From contig CM060188.1 in NCBI GenBank assembly GCA_030549335.1, positions 2,790,001 through 2,854,000 on the forward strand: a DNA stretch of 64,000 nt. The letters run 5' to 3'. The DNA is from Pontederia crassipes. Its lineage: Eukaryota > Streptophyta > Magnoliopsida > Commelinales > Pontederiaceae. The stretch's first letter is position 1, and each line of letters opens with the position of its first letter. Positions 35,401-49,700 of the stretch are shown here, piece by piece. Below the pieces are notes generated by a model. That model searched no databases and had not been told where the DNA came from. It saw only the letters and a list, made by a program, of their open reading frames with translations. Both the position numbers and the translations under genes were made by a program.

Positions 35401-35881
35401 CCTTAAATGTGGGTAAATCATTACATACTGACTGAGTGGTTGCTCAATTTTCTAATCCCCTTTTCTCTGTATTATGCAGGAGGGTTAAATTTCTGTCACT
35501 AGAAGGATGCTCACTGTTAAAAACAGAAGGTCTCGAGTCAGTTATATTATCTTGGCAGGATTTGCAAACTCTTATTGTTGTCTCGTGCAATAACATAAAG
35601 GATGAGGAGGTATCTCCGTCCCAATCGAATCTATTCACGACTCTCAAGGACTTAAAGTGGCGGCCGGATTCCAAATCTGTACTTGCTATGAGTCTTGAAG
35701 GAACAGGAATGGGGAGAAAGGGTGGAAGATTTTTCAAAAGGGTATATAACTTGTCAATTTGACATCCCCAGTAGCCTCCTCTCTGCTCCTTCCCAAATTG
35801 AACTTTCTGACTTCTCTCCTTTTGCAGCGTATATTGCGTGGTCACCAACGACACAATGAAAAGTTGGATGAAGACTCATGA
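32421..35881 (+). CDS. F-box protein with leucine-rich repeats
   Basis: Three exons, 32421-33508, 35480-35741 and 35828-35881, join in phase to give 467 residues. Both introns have GT-AG ends; the first is about 1.97 kb. An F-box-like segment, [16 protein letters not shown]...[14 protein letters not shown], lies at about residues 37-75. It is followed by repeated LRR (AMN1-like) units such as [42 protein letters not shown] and [16 protein letters not shown] up to exon 2 ([18 protein letters not shown]). The C-terminus is short and polar. Family members act as substrate-recognition subunits of SCF ubiquitin ligases; the substrate is not evident. It resembles Arabidopsis F-box proteins of the At5g51370/At5g51380 kind. 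The frame can be extended 12 bases upstream only to a GTG, so ATG 32421 is chosen. Two upstream ORFs suggest translational control. Confidence 0.9.
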
Positions 35882-37240
35882 CTAATCTGTGTTGCTTGAA
35901 CACCAGCTCGAGCTAACTGAACCTGCAAATTTTGTCTTGATTAATGCTTATCAATTGGTTACATTATTCTTTGGTGAGTTGCAGCTAACTACTGCAATTT
36001 ATCGAGTTGTTAAAGGAGTAACCATTTTATAATTTCTCATAATCTTCTTATACTTGTTTGTAATACCTTATCAATTGTAATACTCGCTAAACAATTACAT
36101 CGACCAGAGGGAAATGCATTTCATAATTTGATTTTATACCAGAAGTATTTGCTTTGTGGTGACCTTAAAGAACTGTTTGAGCACATGAATAAAATTTTAT
36201 TCGCAAGACAATTTATGCAGAAGAAGCATCTAGAGCGCCTTGCTCTACATGTAGAGCGCTCAATTTTCTCTCGATTCTGAATAATTAATGTGCAACTCAT
36301 AAACTGAATAACTTCATGGCTATCTAAACAATGCTCTGAAATACTTTATGAGGACAAATAAATCATAATGTTGACTTGATCAAATATATGAAAGAAGTTC
36401 CAGCCTTCGTTCTGTTGTCCTTTGGGAGATAAAAGAATCCAAATAGGACTTTTAAGTTAAGAAAAATGATTAAGCAGTACTTCCCTATGATTCTCATCTA
36501 GAATATACTCCTATTCACTGATTAAAAAACCAACTACCTAGAATGAATAATTCTTTATTATTTATCAACTTTATTATTTATCTTACAAATTTTATTGAAA
36601 AAGTTCTTGGAAACATAATCACTCACGAGAATCAATAATGAATTATGATAGGTAGGTAAATGTGTTGTCAATAATGAATTCACAGCAACCATATGCAGAA
36701 CTATCATTAATGCAAATCATCTCATAAATATAATAACCTTTATTTTCTTAATGCCCATATGAAATTAACTAAAATATTTTTTCATTATTCTACCGGTAAG
36801 CACTGTCTTTGTTTAAGCACCTCGAGTTCCAAATCGTAAAGAAAGATGAACTCACTCAATTTTTTTTCGACGAAGGTCAATTATATTGGACTAATTCGAT
36901 GTTGGAATGTAATAAATAAAAATGATCATAATAAAATTAGTGATTTCAGAATTCGAAGTTCGTGTTAGCTCTGCTCTTAACTTTTGTTGAACTTAGCTAT
37001 TTTATCTATTAAAAAGAAAATAAGATTTTTCAAAAAAAATAATTGTGAAAATCTAATTGATAAATTTGCATCTAAAAAGCCTTAAAAATACATTTAAGAA
37101 ATTTCTTTATTTATTTGTAGAGATCTCACAATATAATTTGGTTTAGACCCTCGCAGAATGACATAGTATACTACTATTATTTTAATTTGCAACTATAATA
37201 ACAAACTCCTCCCGCGTCGTCTGCTCTCCGTGAACGGTCG
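35882..37240. other. Intergenic DNA downstream of the F-box gene
   Basis: The first few hundred bases are the probable 3' untranslated region of the F-box gene. The remainder is AT-rich with no recognised feature. Confidence 0.5.
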
Positions 37241-37249
37241 GCGTTGCGC

Positions 37250-38290
37250 ATGTCACGACACGCACAAGGTGGATTCTGCCGACTTCTCAAAGCCCAAAAC
37301 GTAGTTTCCTACCTCCGTCCGGGGAAAATGATGGGACTCCGGCGAGGGAACGGAGCAGCGGCGCGTCGCAAGAGCCCGGCGGTCTCTCTCCGAAGAAAGA
37401 AGAGGTTCTATCCACCACCATCTCCCTCCCCGCTCCCCGCGCTCCGGAGAGCCCTCCGACGAGAAGAGGAAGAGCACTCCCTTGACGACAACGATGCCTT
37501 CGCTTCCTTCTTCCCGGATGCCCTCCTGGAATGCTTCGTCCAAGTACGACTTCTCATCCCCGTTCCCCTGTTGTCCCCTGGAAACACCCTCAGGAGGTCG
37601 ATCCCTGTTTTGAATTTTGTCGTGTTTCCTTATTTTCATTAATTTGCGAGTGCGATTGTGGCGATTAGGTTAAAGTGTGGCTTGGTGATAGTGCCTACTA
37701 CTCTTACGTGCTTTCGTGGTTTCTTCTCAGCAGGATGCTGACGCTTGTGATCGTGTTGATATGGTAAATGGGGATAATGTGAAGCGATTTGGTAAAACAA
37801 CATTGTTTAAGCGTCTGTTATTAAAAAATAGTGACCTAATTGTTATTTATTTCATATTCTGACATCAAGGTTGCTCTTGAGCTGAAGAAGTTGCTCGTAG
37901 ACGGTACTCACTTATATGTTGATAAGTGAAACTTTTGGCCAGTAAATGACATGCAATTCTGGTGCTATTGAGATATCATGTTTTTTTTTTTTTTTTTTTT
38001 TTTGCATTATTGAACATGAAATTCCTATTACCATACTAATACTAATTGTATGAATGCATATATTTGCCTTTTTGTCAGCATTCTTTCTTGTAGCTTTCAT
38101 CGCCAAGCAGTTATCCTTGTTCTTCTTGTATGTGCAGTCGCTTGCTGGAAAATCCATAAATTGGCACACAGCTTGCTCAAAGGTTGAATTTACCAAATCT
38201 TGCTTCCTATAATGGTTTCATCACTATTTTCTTTCAGAATTCACATGTTCATAGTTGCAAAGTGATTGCAAAGGCCATATTGGGAATCTT
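37250..38290 (+). CDS. Candidate small multi-exon gene, unknown function
   Basis: A GC-rich first exon (ATG at 37250, or in frame at 37328) runs to a GT donor at 37544. It encodes a basic, Pro/Arg-rich segment (GLRRGNGAAARRKSPAVSL, then RRALRREEEEHSLDD and FFPDALLECFVQ). Possible further exons in phase are about 37732-37764 (QDADACDRVDM), 37871-37904 (VALELKKLLVD) and 38139-38185 (CWKIHKLAHSLLK), then a last piece near 38238 reaching a stop. All junctions have GT-AG ends but were chained by eye. No domain is recognised. The first exon is the best supported part. The chain could also be a decayed gene or a noncoding transcript. Confidence 0.35.
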
Positions 38291-40767
38291 CTAGGTTAAA
38301 TTTCAAATCATCTACAAAAGTTTGTTATGTCATGCTACAAATAAACCATTTAGGCCTTGCCACATGTTTCCTGTTCTATTCATAAGTTTTTATATTGCCA
38401 TTCATTGTGCTAAAGGATTGATGCCGTAGACTTTTTTGTTATCCTTTCCCCTTTTTTAGCTAAATATCATCATATGCCTGATCATTTAATCTATTATACT
38501 AATTACTCTCGATATGCTTCAGTAGACTCTTTCATCTTCAACCTTTAGTCTTCCAAGATTAGAAGACTTTTGGTTGCCTGCTTGAATCATTGCATATCTC
38601 TTCTTATATCCTCACTTAACTGATGGTCTCAATAGACCTTTCCTTTGATGCACGCCTCCCCATATCAGTGAACGAATGACCCTCCATGGTTATCATGTTT
38701 GTCTTATTTTTACTTTTTTCTTTAGAGGTGATATGTGTATGTGCATATAATATGACAATACGTATCTTCCAAACATCTTAATAATTCCTTCAAGACATCT
38801 TGAAATAAAATAGGGAACACTTCCCTATATATTTAGTAAATTTGGACAATCTCAGGCTGACAGAAGTTTTCTTTCTTTATGATGTTTCTCAAGACCAAAA
38901 TGAACTTATGGGAGCTTATGGCCAATCTTAAAACGATTCAGATTACATTTGCTACTTTCACTCATCGGTAAACCTTTTTTTTCGGTAACTAGTCCTTGGT
39001 GTCTAAGAAGCGAGAGCCGACGATTCAATTCGTGTGGCGTTAATGATTATAAACACAAGTTGGAGGCTGATCCAACTAATCGGATAAGATCGCTTCACGT
39101 CGTATACCTGACAAAGGTAGGTGATGCTCCCAATAAAAAATTTTTACATTCATAAGGACTCGAACTTAAAATCTTACTTAATTGAGGTCCTTCACCCCAA
39201 CCTACTGGTAAACTTTCACTGTCGTGATTCTATAGATCTTTACGATATTTTCCTCAATCGTAAAAGCATTAATTGTCGGAATAAAACTGTGGTGCAGTAC
39301 CAAGAGGTTTAGAGCTTAAGGGTGTTTGCTACGACATAATTTAGATACATTATGAGTTATTTTATTTAAAATTTTTAAAACTCATCACATTATCTCATTT
39401 GATTGTGACTGATTATCGATAATTTTAATTAATATTGTAATCAAGTATGAATATGCACATACAAACATGCATGACATCCTAGAAACAAAAGTAATGGTTG
39501 AGCAATGTAGTTCATGTCTATGGGGTCTTCTTCCGTTTTACATCTCTTTCTTTTTGCCACTATGTGTCCTTGGAGAGCATTTCATCGACAGCATTTCCTC
39601 GTAGCTTGGGCTTGATCACATAACTACAGGTTTGAACGCCTCTTGCGATTGACCTTTTTTTAATTAAGGTACATTAACCTTATGAGCTTTCAGAACGTTC
39701 CTATATGATTAGTTAAAAGTTCTGCTAATTGTAGAGTAAATTTCATTCATGAGCCTCAAATTTTACTCTCAACCAATTTGGTCCCTTGGAATAATTTTGT
39801 ATCCCGATTTTTATGTCTATCACTTTATAATCTCTGACTCTTCGCTTTAATAGTCCCTTTGGTATGGGTGTTTCACCCTTTTTTTTCAATATACATCCAT
39901 CAACTTGCAGCTTACCATTGTAAGCTTGGAATTTTATAAAAAAAAAAATCAAAACACCAAAACTAAATAGTTAAAGGGAGAGAAGAATCACGAAAACCGC
40001 CCCTTTTCGGATGATCCACCCCGTCTACATTATAATGTATTTAGTATTTATAATAGATATTTAAAGATTACGACATTTTAATGTTGTCTAAATTTATTAT
40101 TATTTAAAATTAATGTGATGAATTCAATTATTCATGTTGACGGTGGGTCCTGATCTCCGGGGCACTATGCCCCTCGTTCCAGTCCTGAAGGGGACAATTT
40201 TTCTACCTCTGCAACTTCCAAGATCAGTAAATCACCAGAGAATCAGGATACACTGAACTCCATCTAGATCCCCATTTGTACCTATAAGAACTCATGGTTG
40301 TGAAACTCTAAAATATTGGAGGTTTGTTTGCCCTCAAGTCATTTAAAAAAAATTATCTTCATAGTTAGTTTCCACAATTCCCTTCTTATCCACTTTTTCG
40401 CCTAACCTTTCCCTTCTTTTTCATCTCCTTCCATTCTAGTTTCCATCATTTCATTCATATATTCAATCTAATATTTATTCATTTCTTCCCATTCATAGAA
40501 CCAAAACCAGATCGACTAAACCATAAATATCATTCTAAAATTTCTAATAGTACCACAAGTCCAAAAGCTAGGCATCCTTCTGCGAGTCTAATACACAGTT
40601 TCCTTCATCACGAAGGGACGTTGTACGAGACTGATTTTGATTTGGAGCAAAAATGACTCCCTAACGATCAGAAGCCATTTCCTCTTAAAAAATAAATTTA
40701 TAACTACATGGTTTTCCTTCTATCACTAGTAAATGTACATGACATACAAATTATATGTGCAATCAGC
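38291..40767. other. Intergenic DNA between the candidate gene and NOT1
   Basis: No coding exon recognised. A minus-strand AAGTTCGAGTCC at about 39157-39168 resembles a Pol III B box and might mark a degraded tRNA-derived SINE. A segment at 38.95-39.25 kb is less AT-rich than its surroundings. The right end includes the 3' untranslated region of NOT1. Confidence 0.4.
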
Positions 40768-43700
40768 TCAATGGCTGACATCAGGAATACCAACGCTGGA
40801 GACCATCGCATCATCCACGGCTTTTGGACCACCGCATGATCTAGATACTGATTCAAATAACTTCTCAATCTCGGGGGCGCACCTTGTGAATGAGCGGCTC
40901 CAGAAACTGTAACGCGGATTCTGCAATGAAGACAAATATATAAGTCACGAAACTCCCCATTGGAAAACCACGACAGCTGAACTTCGTTCATACCTTGATT
41001 AACTCGATGAAAGTGATCAACAGACCCCATGGATGAGGACGATTAACTATCAAACGCTCCAACAGAACTCGTGTTATTTGTTCCTGAATAATGTCCTGCA
41101 TTATGCAAGAAGATAAGTTGCCTGCTTGAGTACACTACCAAAATAGAAGCTCACAAGGTACTGAATAATTATTTCCAAAACTATCTGGCTACTAAAGCTA
41201 AAATTCCACTGGGTTTCTTCTGAAGCTTCAACTGCTAAGTTTATCAGCAGTTAGGAGTTTTGGTAAATATCCATATACATATGGTTCTGGTTATTGCATA
41301 TCTTTGTTTCTAACTATTTGATTCAATTCAGCGTTCTTTACTATAATTATATCTTAACTATATCTTGAGCTCACTTCTTTTCTTTTTTTCCTAGAATCTT
41401 AGACGAAAGAAAAATCTTTAAATGAAGTGCGGACATGTGCTAAGATCTTGCAAGATAGTGGTGCAACTTATGTCTGGCCAACATTCTTGATATTTTCTCA
41501 TTACGTAAATACTTGAAGAAAAATGTTTTAACTCGTATAAGTCCACTTTAGTTCCTTTGTCCTACCATATTGAATTGTTTCCTACAATTTTCACAAATCA
41601 CAATTCTCACTCCAAAGGGGAATAATTTTCACTGTCAGATTCTCATGACCTCTGTGCTCGGAAATGAAAGTTCAAGAAAAGAACAATGCAAATTTCAAAA
41701 AGGATATTCTACGTGGATCTACAAAGCAGATTAACAGAAAATCAAACACACTTACCATGTTTACTTCCGCAAATAAGTATAAGAGAACAAATGAGAAGTA
41801 ATGCGTGTGGTTATTTGGGTATCTCAATTGGTTGGCAACTGCATTAAGAAAGAGATAGCGTCCCTCTGTATCCAGATTTTTTGCTAGGCTAACATAGATA
41901 TCCATAGCTGCTGTAACTAGGAATATATCCATAGGGTTATGTGCCACTTGCTGTGTTTGCAAAAGTTGTATAGCCTGCAATACCGGAACAGCATGTTACA
42001 TGCACAACACACATGTCGACAATTGATCACACAACAAAAAATGATCAAGTTAATTGTTGTATATACATATGACAAACTGAAGACATCTTGAACTTGAAGA
42101 ATCATACATCTAACACAAATCAAAGATCTGAAAACAATTTAGTACTTTTTTTCTTTTTAACCACCTGGAAACAAAATAACATGGTATATTTACGTTTTGA
42201 CCTCCAAATTTCAGGCTATAAATTAGCTAAAAAACTCTGGTGAATGAAAAACTGTTTAGGCAACCTAGCAGTCAAGCAACAGAAAAGGCTGCAAAACCTT
42301 AGCTTGTGGTAACCATCTAATCCACAACAAATCTCATCCAAGGGAGCGGTCTTAGTCTTTTAACACTTACCCATCATGAAATAAACCCTATTTTTCATCA
42401 ATCCGTAATCAAACATAAAATTAAAATGTTGGAAAACTAACACCAGTCCTTGATCATATCTAACTAATATTTACGCCATCTGATTACTACGTCTTGGTCT
42501 GAGATTAAATACACCCTTCTTTTTCATTCATCATTAATTTTAACAAATTCAAATACCTAAGTGTATAAGCAAGGAATGGATCTTGTACCTAAGCGTCCTT
42601 TCACAAAAGAAACAATTTCTATACAGAACTCCCACGATTCACCACATGGTATTTTATTTTAATTAAATTTCATGAAAAAAAAAACTTGTAATATTAATAT
42701 GGTTATGTTTTGTCACCTGGCATAATTAATATAACAAAAAACTATAAAGTAAACTAACATAATTTAATACTACCATATACCAGTAGACAATCATCATGAA
42801 ACAACTGCTGGTTTCAAGATTCATCCTACTATCTTATTGTACCTTAATGAAAACATAATGTGGAAGATTAAGATATAAGTTATAATAGACAATCCTTGGA
42901 AAGGTTTCATCTATAAGACTCCAGCAAAAGACCACAGACAGCGCAGATGAAAGAATACCTGGATGCCTACATACAGCACAAGCGAGTTTATTAATGGTAC
43001 ATTATAACGTGTTCCAGCTAGGTTTGCTTCACTTTGTAGAAGTAGTAATCGTTGCTTCAAGTCAGTTAAAAAGGAAGATGCTTCTGGCTTCGTCTGCAGG
43101 AATTCATGATCAGTGGAAGGTCTAATTACATAGCCAACACAACACCCACCAAAATTTAATCATTACCTTGAGATATTCATCAACGTCACCCTTCAACTGC
43201 TTTGCTTTTAAAGCACCCTCAACATCAGAAAGAATCCTTGGAGATATGGTGATTTCAGCGAGGAGATCAATCTGCATCACAGATATAAAAAAAAAAAAAA
43301 GACATACATTACACAATTTTTTTGAGGTACAAAAAAAATTTATTTTTGTTTCCGCTGCACTGGAAATGACTGGCATCAGACGTCAAGTAAGAAACCTTTA
43401 AATTTGGAGTTGATGGGTCAGGAAGCCTCATATTGCGCGGGAATGCACTAAGAATAACGTTACGCATTTGGATGCAACTAGGAGGAATCACATCACAGAA
43501 ACTGAAATGATAGTCGCAAAGAAATTCTGGAAAATCATGCAGCAGCACCAGCAGTACCCTTAGAGTTCCTTTGTACAAGAGCTGAACCTGTATAAGAACC
43601 AACATCGAGCGCAACTACTAATCAATGATTGTACTTTAATGAAGGTGTACCAGAAGATCAGAAGAAACAAACCGCCTGTCCTAGCTCAGCATTTCTTAGA

Positions 43701-46700
43701 TAAGGCTCCATGAATTTGAACAGATCAACAAGCAGGCGCTGGAAGAAAGGCCACCCTTTTGGTGAATTGCATGTCAGCAATTTTGGCATGAAGCTTCTGT
43801 GGCTTACCAACTCAAGCCAAGCAAAGCTGCAATCAATTTAATACGATATGGACGCATATCTTAAAAGGAGGGATAAAAGAATTGCTCAAGGACATAAGTA
43901 GAAATAACAACAACAACAACAACAAAGCCTTATCCCACTAGGTGGGGTCGGCTACATGGATCATACGACGCCATTCCGCTCTATTAGTAACCAAACCTTT
44001 CGGTATATTATTCACCAATAGATCTTGCTCTATTAGACATAAGTAGAAATAAATCAAGAGATAGTACTTTGACAACTTCTAAAAAAAACAAAACTTAGAC
44101 AATTACATAAACTAGACTAGGAACAAAAATCCTTCATTCTACACTCATTAACTATCAACTAAGCAGCTTGCTGAAAGCATAAGATAGAGAACCAAAGAAA
44201 CGAAAGAAACAAAATTTTAACAAACAATCCAAAATGAAGAAATCAGATGTGACGAAGGAAAAAGAACAACATGTCATTCTGATTTATCAACAGCATGCAG
44301 AAAGGAATCAGCAGAAATTCTTAAAGAAAGGGCAACACATAATGCCCTAAAGATCTTTGACGGAAAAGGATGATCCTATGATTCTCACCCAGCATATTAA
44401 GTGAAAATAAATACATATAAACAACAAGTGTAATATTCTATACAGTTATAGCTCATTTGTCCTTTCAATAAATGCAACCCAAGTGCCCTCTTCAATCCCT
44501 AACCAGCCAAGGTAGCTAATTAAACTTGTACATGGGTAGGTTAAGTTCTCCCTCTTCAATCCCTAACCAGCCTAGATAGCTATTAAACTTGTACATGGGT
44601 AGCTTAAGTTGTCCCTCTTCAATCCCTAACCAACCTAGATAGCTATTAAACTTGTACATGGGTAGGTTAAGTTGTCCCTCTTCAATCCCTAACCAACCTA
44701 GATAGCTATAAGACTTGTATCTTTGTCATCTGATTCTTCTTTTGCACAAAGGTAACCCCCCAACTTTGCCTTACTTTCGTGTGTAGATAAACAAATGGGA
44801 TAGAATGTGGTATTACATGAGGGCATAAGTAGCTAGTGGTGATCTCTATTTGACAATTGCTATCCCATTTTTGAAATTTTGAGTTTGGATTTTTATTTTT
44901 ATTGTTTTTTATATTAATATATTGAGATTGCGGTGAACGAAGCGTTGTATCACTGCAGCTTCATTCTTGGTCTTCGTCAATAGGGAAACATCGGGCAGAT
45001 GGGTGCAGCCGTAGAGGGGAGATTGACAGGTCTGTCCATTGACCCCCATGCTCTTTGTGCTGGCAGTCGGCACCCTTGCCACCTGCACCTAGGCATCCTA
45101 CGAGGCCGGCCTCTTCAGCAACTTCGCTGGGATTCATGTTCCCCTACTGTAGTGTGCGGACTACATGGTATTTTTTTCATCAAGAGCACTGATCAGGAGG
45201 CCAGATGGGTGACCATCCTCGTGGAGCTTTTTGGTGCAATGTCCGGTCTTCAAACTAACCATGCCAAGTCATCCTTCAATCCTTTTGGCATGGTCATTGA
45301 AGATGCATCTCGATGTGTGGCTGAACTTCACACTCCGACCAGCACCTTGCTGATCACATATTTGGTCCTTCCTCTCTCATATCACCACATTAGCTTACCC
45401 CCAGTGGAGTCCAATTATCGAGTGACTAGAACACTCATATTAAAAACAAGGACTGCACCACTTCAGAGGCTGTGGGGAAAAGGACTCCCCCTACATCTCA
45501 AGAGCCCTCTCCCCTCCCCTCCTAAAAGCTAGAGGAAGGGTCAACCTCCGCCCCTGATATATTATTTTTTATGGTGTCAATGAAAGAAAAATATACTACT
45601 AAAAACATCTGCTAGTTGGGGACTGCAAAAATATTTGGGGCGATCCGCAAAATTGATGGCTCATTGGTGTAATTTACCCTGCTCGTCATAGTAAATTTCT
45701 TCGCCAAAGTGACTTGGTTCCTTCAAAGCCAAATGACCCAAACCCATTGATATTTGGAGCAGTATCCAAGGTCCTACTTGTTTCCCCATCAAAACTTAAT
45801 GTAACACGAAGCTCTATTAATTTAATAGTAAAGGGCAGGGAAGGGAAAGAGGGGGGTAATAGTTTAACCTGTTTAGTTATAAATGGAGGGGAAAGTAGGG
45901 AAAGACCCCTTCATTCCCCTCCAATATGTAAATTTTCTTTCAATCCTTTCCTCAAAAAAAAAATTCCTTTCAATCTCAAGTTGGGGTGTAAAGATGGGGA
46001 GAGGTTTAATTAAAACAAATTTGACCTTATGAAAGTAAACATGTAGAAATGATTACTTTTCTAAATCAAATTATCCTTTAATTTTCATTTAGTTGTGTCA
46101 TCCAAACAAGGCTAATTCTTTACCTTCATTCTCGTCCATTTTCTTCCCTTCTTTACCTTTCCCTCCATTACCTTCCCCTTCCTTCTACTAAGGACTCTCC
46201 AACCAAACAAAGCTAATCAAGTTTATTTGTTATTTCATTTGTCTTTTTTATCTTAAGTTGATTTGTTTGTTATTTCGAATCTTATTGAAGTTGAACTTTA
46301 TATGTAAACTTATATGAGTTTCATTAATATGAATAAAATTAGAGGACATTTTGCCTAATTGAATTTTGTGTTATTTTATCCTGCAAACTCACAATGTCTC
46401 ATCAGATTGAAAGAGATGATAAATTCAACACACACCAATTGGATATCTTACTTTATTCTGTGAATTCACGATGCCTTATAAAATTGATGCAAAAGATGGA
46501 TTCTATAGGTTTTCATAGCACAAAATTTCATGATGGACTCATATAACAAAGTTTCATGATTGTCTTCAATGAATTCCAATGATGATGATAGATTGTGTAA
46601 TTATTTTTCTAATCAAATTGAAGCAGATGACAGATTTCGTGATTGTTTCATTGCTCGCCTTATCTCATCGCCATGTCACTCCACCTACAATGATCTTTCA

Positions 46701-49700
46701 CAAATCCGAAACAAAATAAACGTAAAGCAAAGTTTTCTAATTCAGCAACAATTGGATGATCCAAAGAATAGAGCTATGTTCTTAGACATCAAACTGAATA
46801 GATGCCAAAATGATGATATTACAATATACTTGTTGGGAAAAATGCAAGTATATTAATAATGAACCTTCAAATGAATTAAATGAACCTTCAGACGAATTAA
46901 CTTATGTTACCTGATTATTTAGTTAATAGTCATGGAAGGTAAAACACACTTAATTTTTATGTCAACAATCAAAAGATAAAATGACAATCCATGTTATCAA
47001 TCTTGAGCCAAAATAATAAATAAACAATTGTGTGGTAATAATTGAAAAAGAGAACTGTTTTCTGTACCTCCAACCAGGAACTTTCAAGGGTTGCAGAGCA
47101 TGGAAAGCATTGGCAAAATAAGTCAGCACCTACAGCAACAAATTCAAGAGGACGTACGAGATATGGATGTGAGATAGTTGTTTTTAGAGTGAGATTTTAT
47201 TCTAAAGAAAATATTGCACCTGGAAGTTGGCATTATCCATCACATCAGGAGATGTGAGGTCCAAAAGCCAATTAATAAACAACCTAAAGTATGGCCTTGG
47301 ATTGAAAGCCATTTTCTTTTCTTCTGCATCTTTTTGGATCACACGTACTGCCACAAGCAAAATCTACAACAGCAAATAATGTGATTCATTGATCACAATT
47401 GTATAGCAAATAAACGAAGTAATATCACTTCTAGTTGAGAAGTTGAACCTTTGGGAGCAGAATAGATTTTGTTGCTCCTTGATCCAGCGAACAATACTAA
47501 AACGATAAAAGAAGTCAAATGAATAAAAGAATCGCAACAGTTATTTGTAACAATAGATCATGCTAAAAAAAATGTTCATTCATATACGTAACCAGAAACA
47601 AATATATGCCCGCATATAGTAGTAACTAAACTCACCTTTAGAACCAGAACTACAAGCTTTGCACATGAATCAATGGAAGAGAAGGAAAACTGCTGTGACA
47701 CTGAGTTAATAGTAATCACATGCTCTGGCACAGATAAGCATTGGGACACAGAAAGTTCCTGAAGATTATAATACTTGAACTCAGTATCTAAAACCAGCAC
47801 CGATTTTTTTTTATTTGTAACCAAAAAAACATAGAAGAATACCATGAGAATACGGAAAAAACGATCTGTGGTATCATCGCCCAGAAGGAAACCATTTTGC
47901 TGCAACTGAGAGATGTAATGACTGAACACTGAATCATTTGTTGTGGGCAGATCACATATTTGAGACCACTCAGCAAAATAAGCAGCAACCTATAGATATA
48001 AAAGAGAATGCTCATTAAGTTCAAAAAAGACTATATAGAAGAATTCACACAATGAAAAGAAGAAAACAATAAAAGATTTATGAAGAAGAGACAGAAACAA
48101 CAACAACAAAGCCTTATCCCACTAGGTGGACAAGAAGAGACAAGAAGAGACAGAAAATGATATCAAATTTCGTAAAAAAATATAATGTATTGTATTACAG
48201 TGCAATGTCATTTAGGATGAGTTTGATAGGTTTCTTTTTAAAGGCAAGATGGGTTTGGTAGCTAACGTACAACCATATGTAACCAAACTGCAAACATTAA
48301 TACCACAGTGGAATAGTGATCTTGGATCATTCAGTAATAGCAGCCTTAAGCAATTTTCTTTTAGAGCAGAAAATGATGAGTATGTGTCAACAAAAAAAAT
48401 GTGGGAAGATGTACGAGTTTTTTAGGAGAAAAAGAATGATTACCAAGATTTGCAGTTGTCATCCATGTGTGTATATATATATATACAAACATATATATGC
48501 ACATGGACACACACACACCAGTAGAGCTATGAAGTATAAATACAACATAAGAGTGAGAGATAATGAAGTACTACCCCTACTAATGCATCGAAGAGATTAA
48601 GTGATGTATAACACATCACCGTCCTCCCTGACCCCCAACCCCCACCAACCCACCAAGAAAAAGCATCCTATGTACACAGCAAACACATCACTCGTGGAAT
48701 TGCCGTTGGGGAGGGCAATCCAGGGCATGTGCTGAACTGTATATAGGGTTAGCTAAGATTGGCAGATAGTCATCCCCAAAATAGGGATGTTCAGCCTGAA
48801 GCAATTTTATGTACCCTAAAATAAATACTCAGAGAAAACTATGGAATGCCAAAATGTTTAGCTTAATAGAATATCTCTGAGAATCACTACTTCATGTAAG
48901 TATTTTTTTTTTTTGAGGAGGTACTTCGTATAAGATTGTCTAGTGTAAATATGTTACGCCCTTAGTTCTGTAGTGTTCTTGAACCAATGTCAAACCAATT
49001 GTGTTCAGTAACTGTTCTGATTTTCATTTCCTTATAAAAAATGGGTATTTCCCTCTCAAGAAAAACATGGATAATTGGATATAATGGAGGACCTACCTAC
49101 TCAAGTAGGTAGGAGCCTCCTAACTACATTAGATGCCATCCCTCAGATGGCATCCGTAGGAGCACGCTGACCCGGATAAAAACACTTGAATCAGAGCTGG
49201 TCCACAAATTATTTCTGCAGACAGTGCCCTCCTCTTATGATCGTGACCTCGCGACATGCGATCGGTGACCCGTTGCTCGTGGTGTTCGTCTCCTCGCCAT
49301 CCTGGACATGCACGATGTCGCTGACCTTCGAGTTGTGCCCCAGACGACGATCACCGCCGCCCTCGACCTTGCGCGATCCTCGCTGCAATCGACCTCGTCG
49401 ATCCTCGCCGCTGTTCGTCCCTCGCCTTCACCATCATCGCTCGCAGCTGCCGCCCTTGAGCTTGCCAATCCTCACCGCCATCTCTCGCCCTCGCCATCGT
49501 CGCTTACAGCCGCCACCAACGGTCGTGCCCTCGGCGCCATCATCCTCGCCCTCACCATCGGAGATCGTGTGGAACCACGAGGCGAGGTGAACATTGATGG
49601 ATGACATTCGGTGAAGAAGGATTCACGAGATGGATGGCATAGGAACTCCTTCAGTTTGCCGACGAGAAATCAATAGTCAACGATGACATGGAGAAGGACG

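Larger units (their letters stand above)
40768..47989 (-). other. NOT1: NOT1 exons encoding the C-terminal homology domain
   Basis: Exons in genomic order: 40768-40920 (stop TGA at 40768-40770), 40994-41095, 41756-41974, 42959-43093, 43167-43271, 43396-43587, 43673-43826, 47068-47129, 47220-47363, 47449-47496, 47636-47758 and 47843-47989. Together they encode about 530 residues, the usual size of the NOT1 homology domain that binds the NOT2/NOT3 module. Landmarks are [20 protein letters not shown] (codon split across the 3.2-kb intron), [13 protein letters not shown] and [20 protein letters not shown]. The introns of 660 bp (41096-41755) and 984 bp (41975-42958) show nothing but AT-rich sequence. 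Confidence 0.9.

Noticed and set aside
39157-39168. SINE with Pol III B box
   Set aside because: Only a B-box-like match was seen; no convincing A box, tail or target duplication, so it is mentioned only as a possibility.
44999-45532. 177-codon frame as a host gene
   Set aside because: The recognisable part is a frameshifted LINE reverse-transcriptase fragment in an intron of NOT1.
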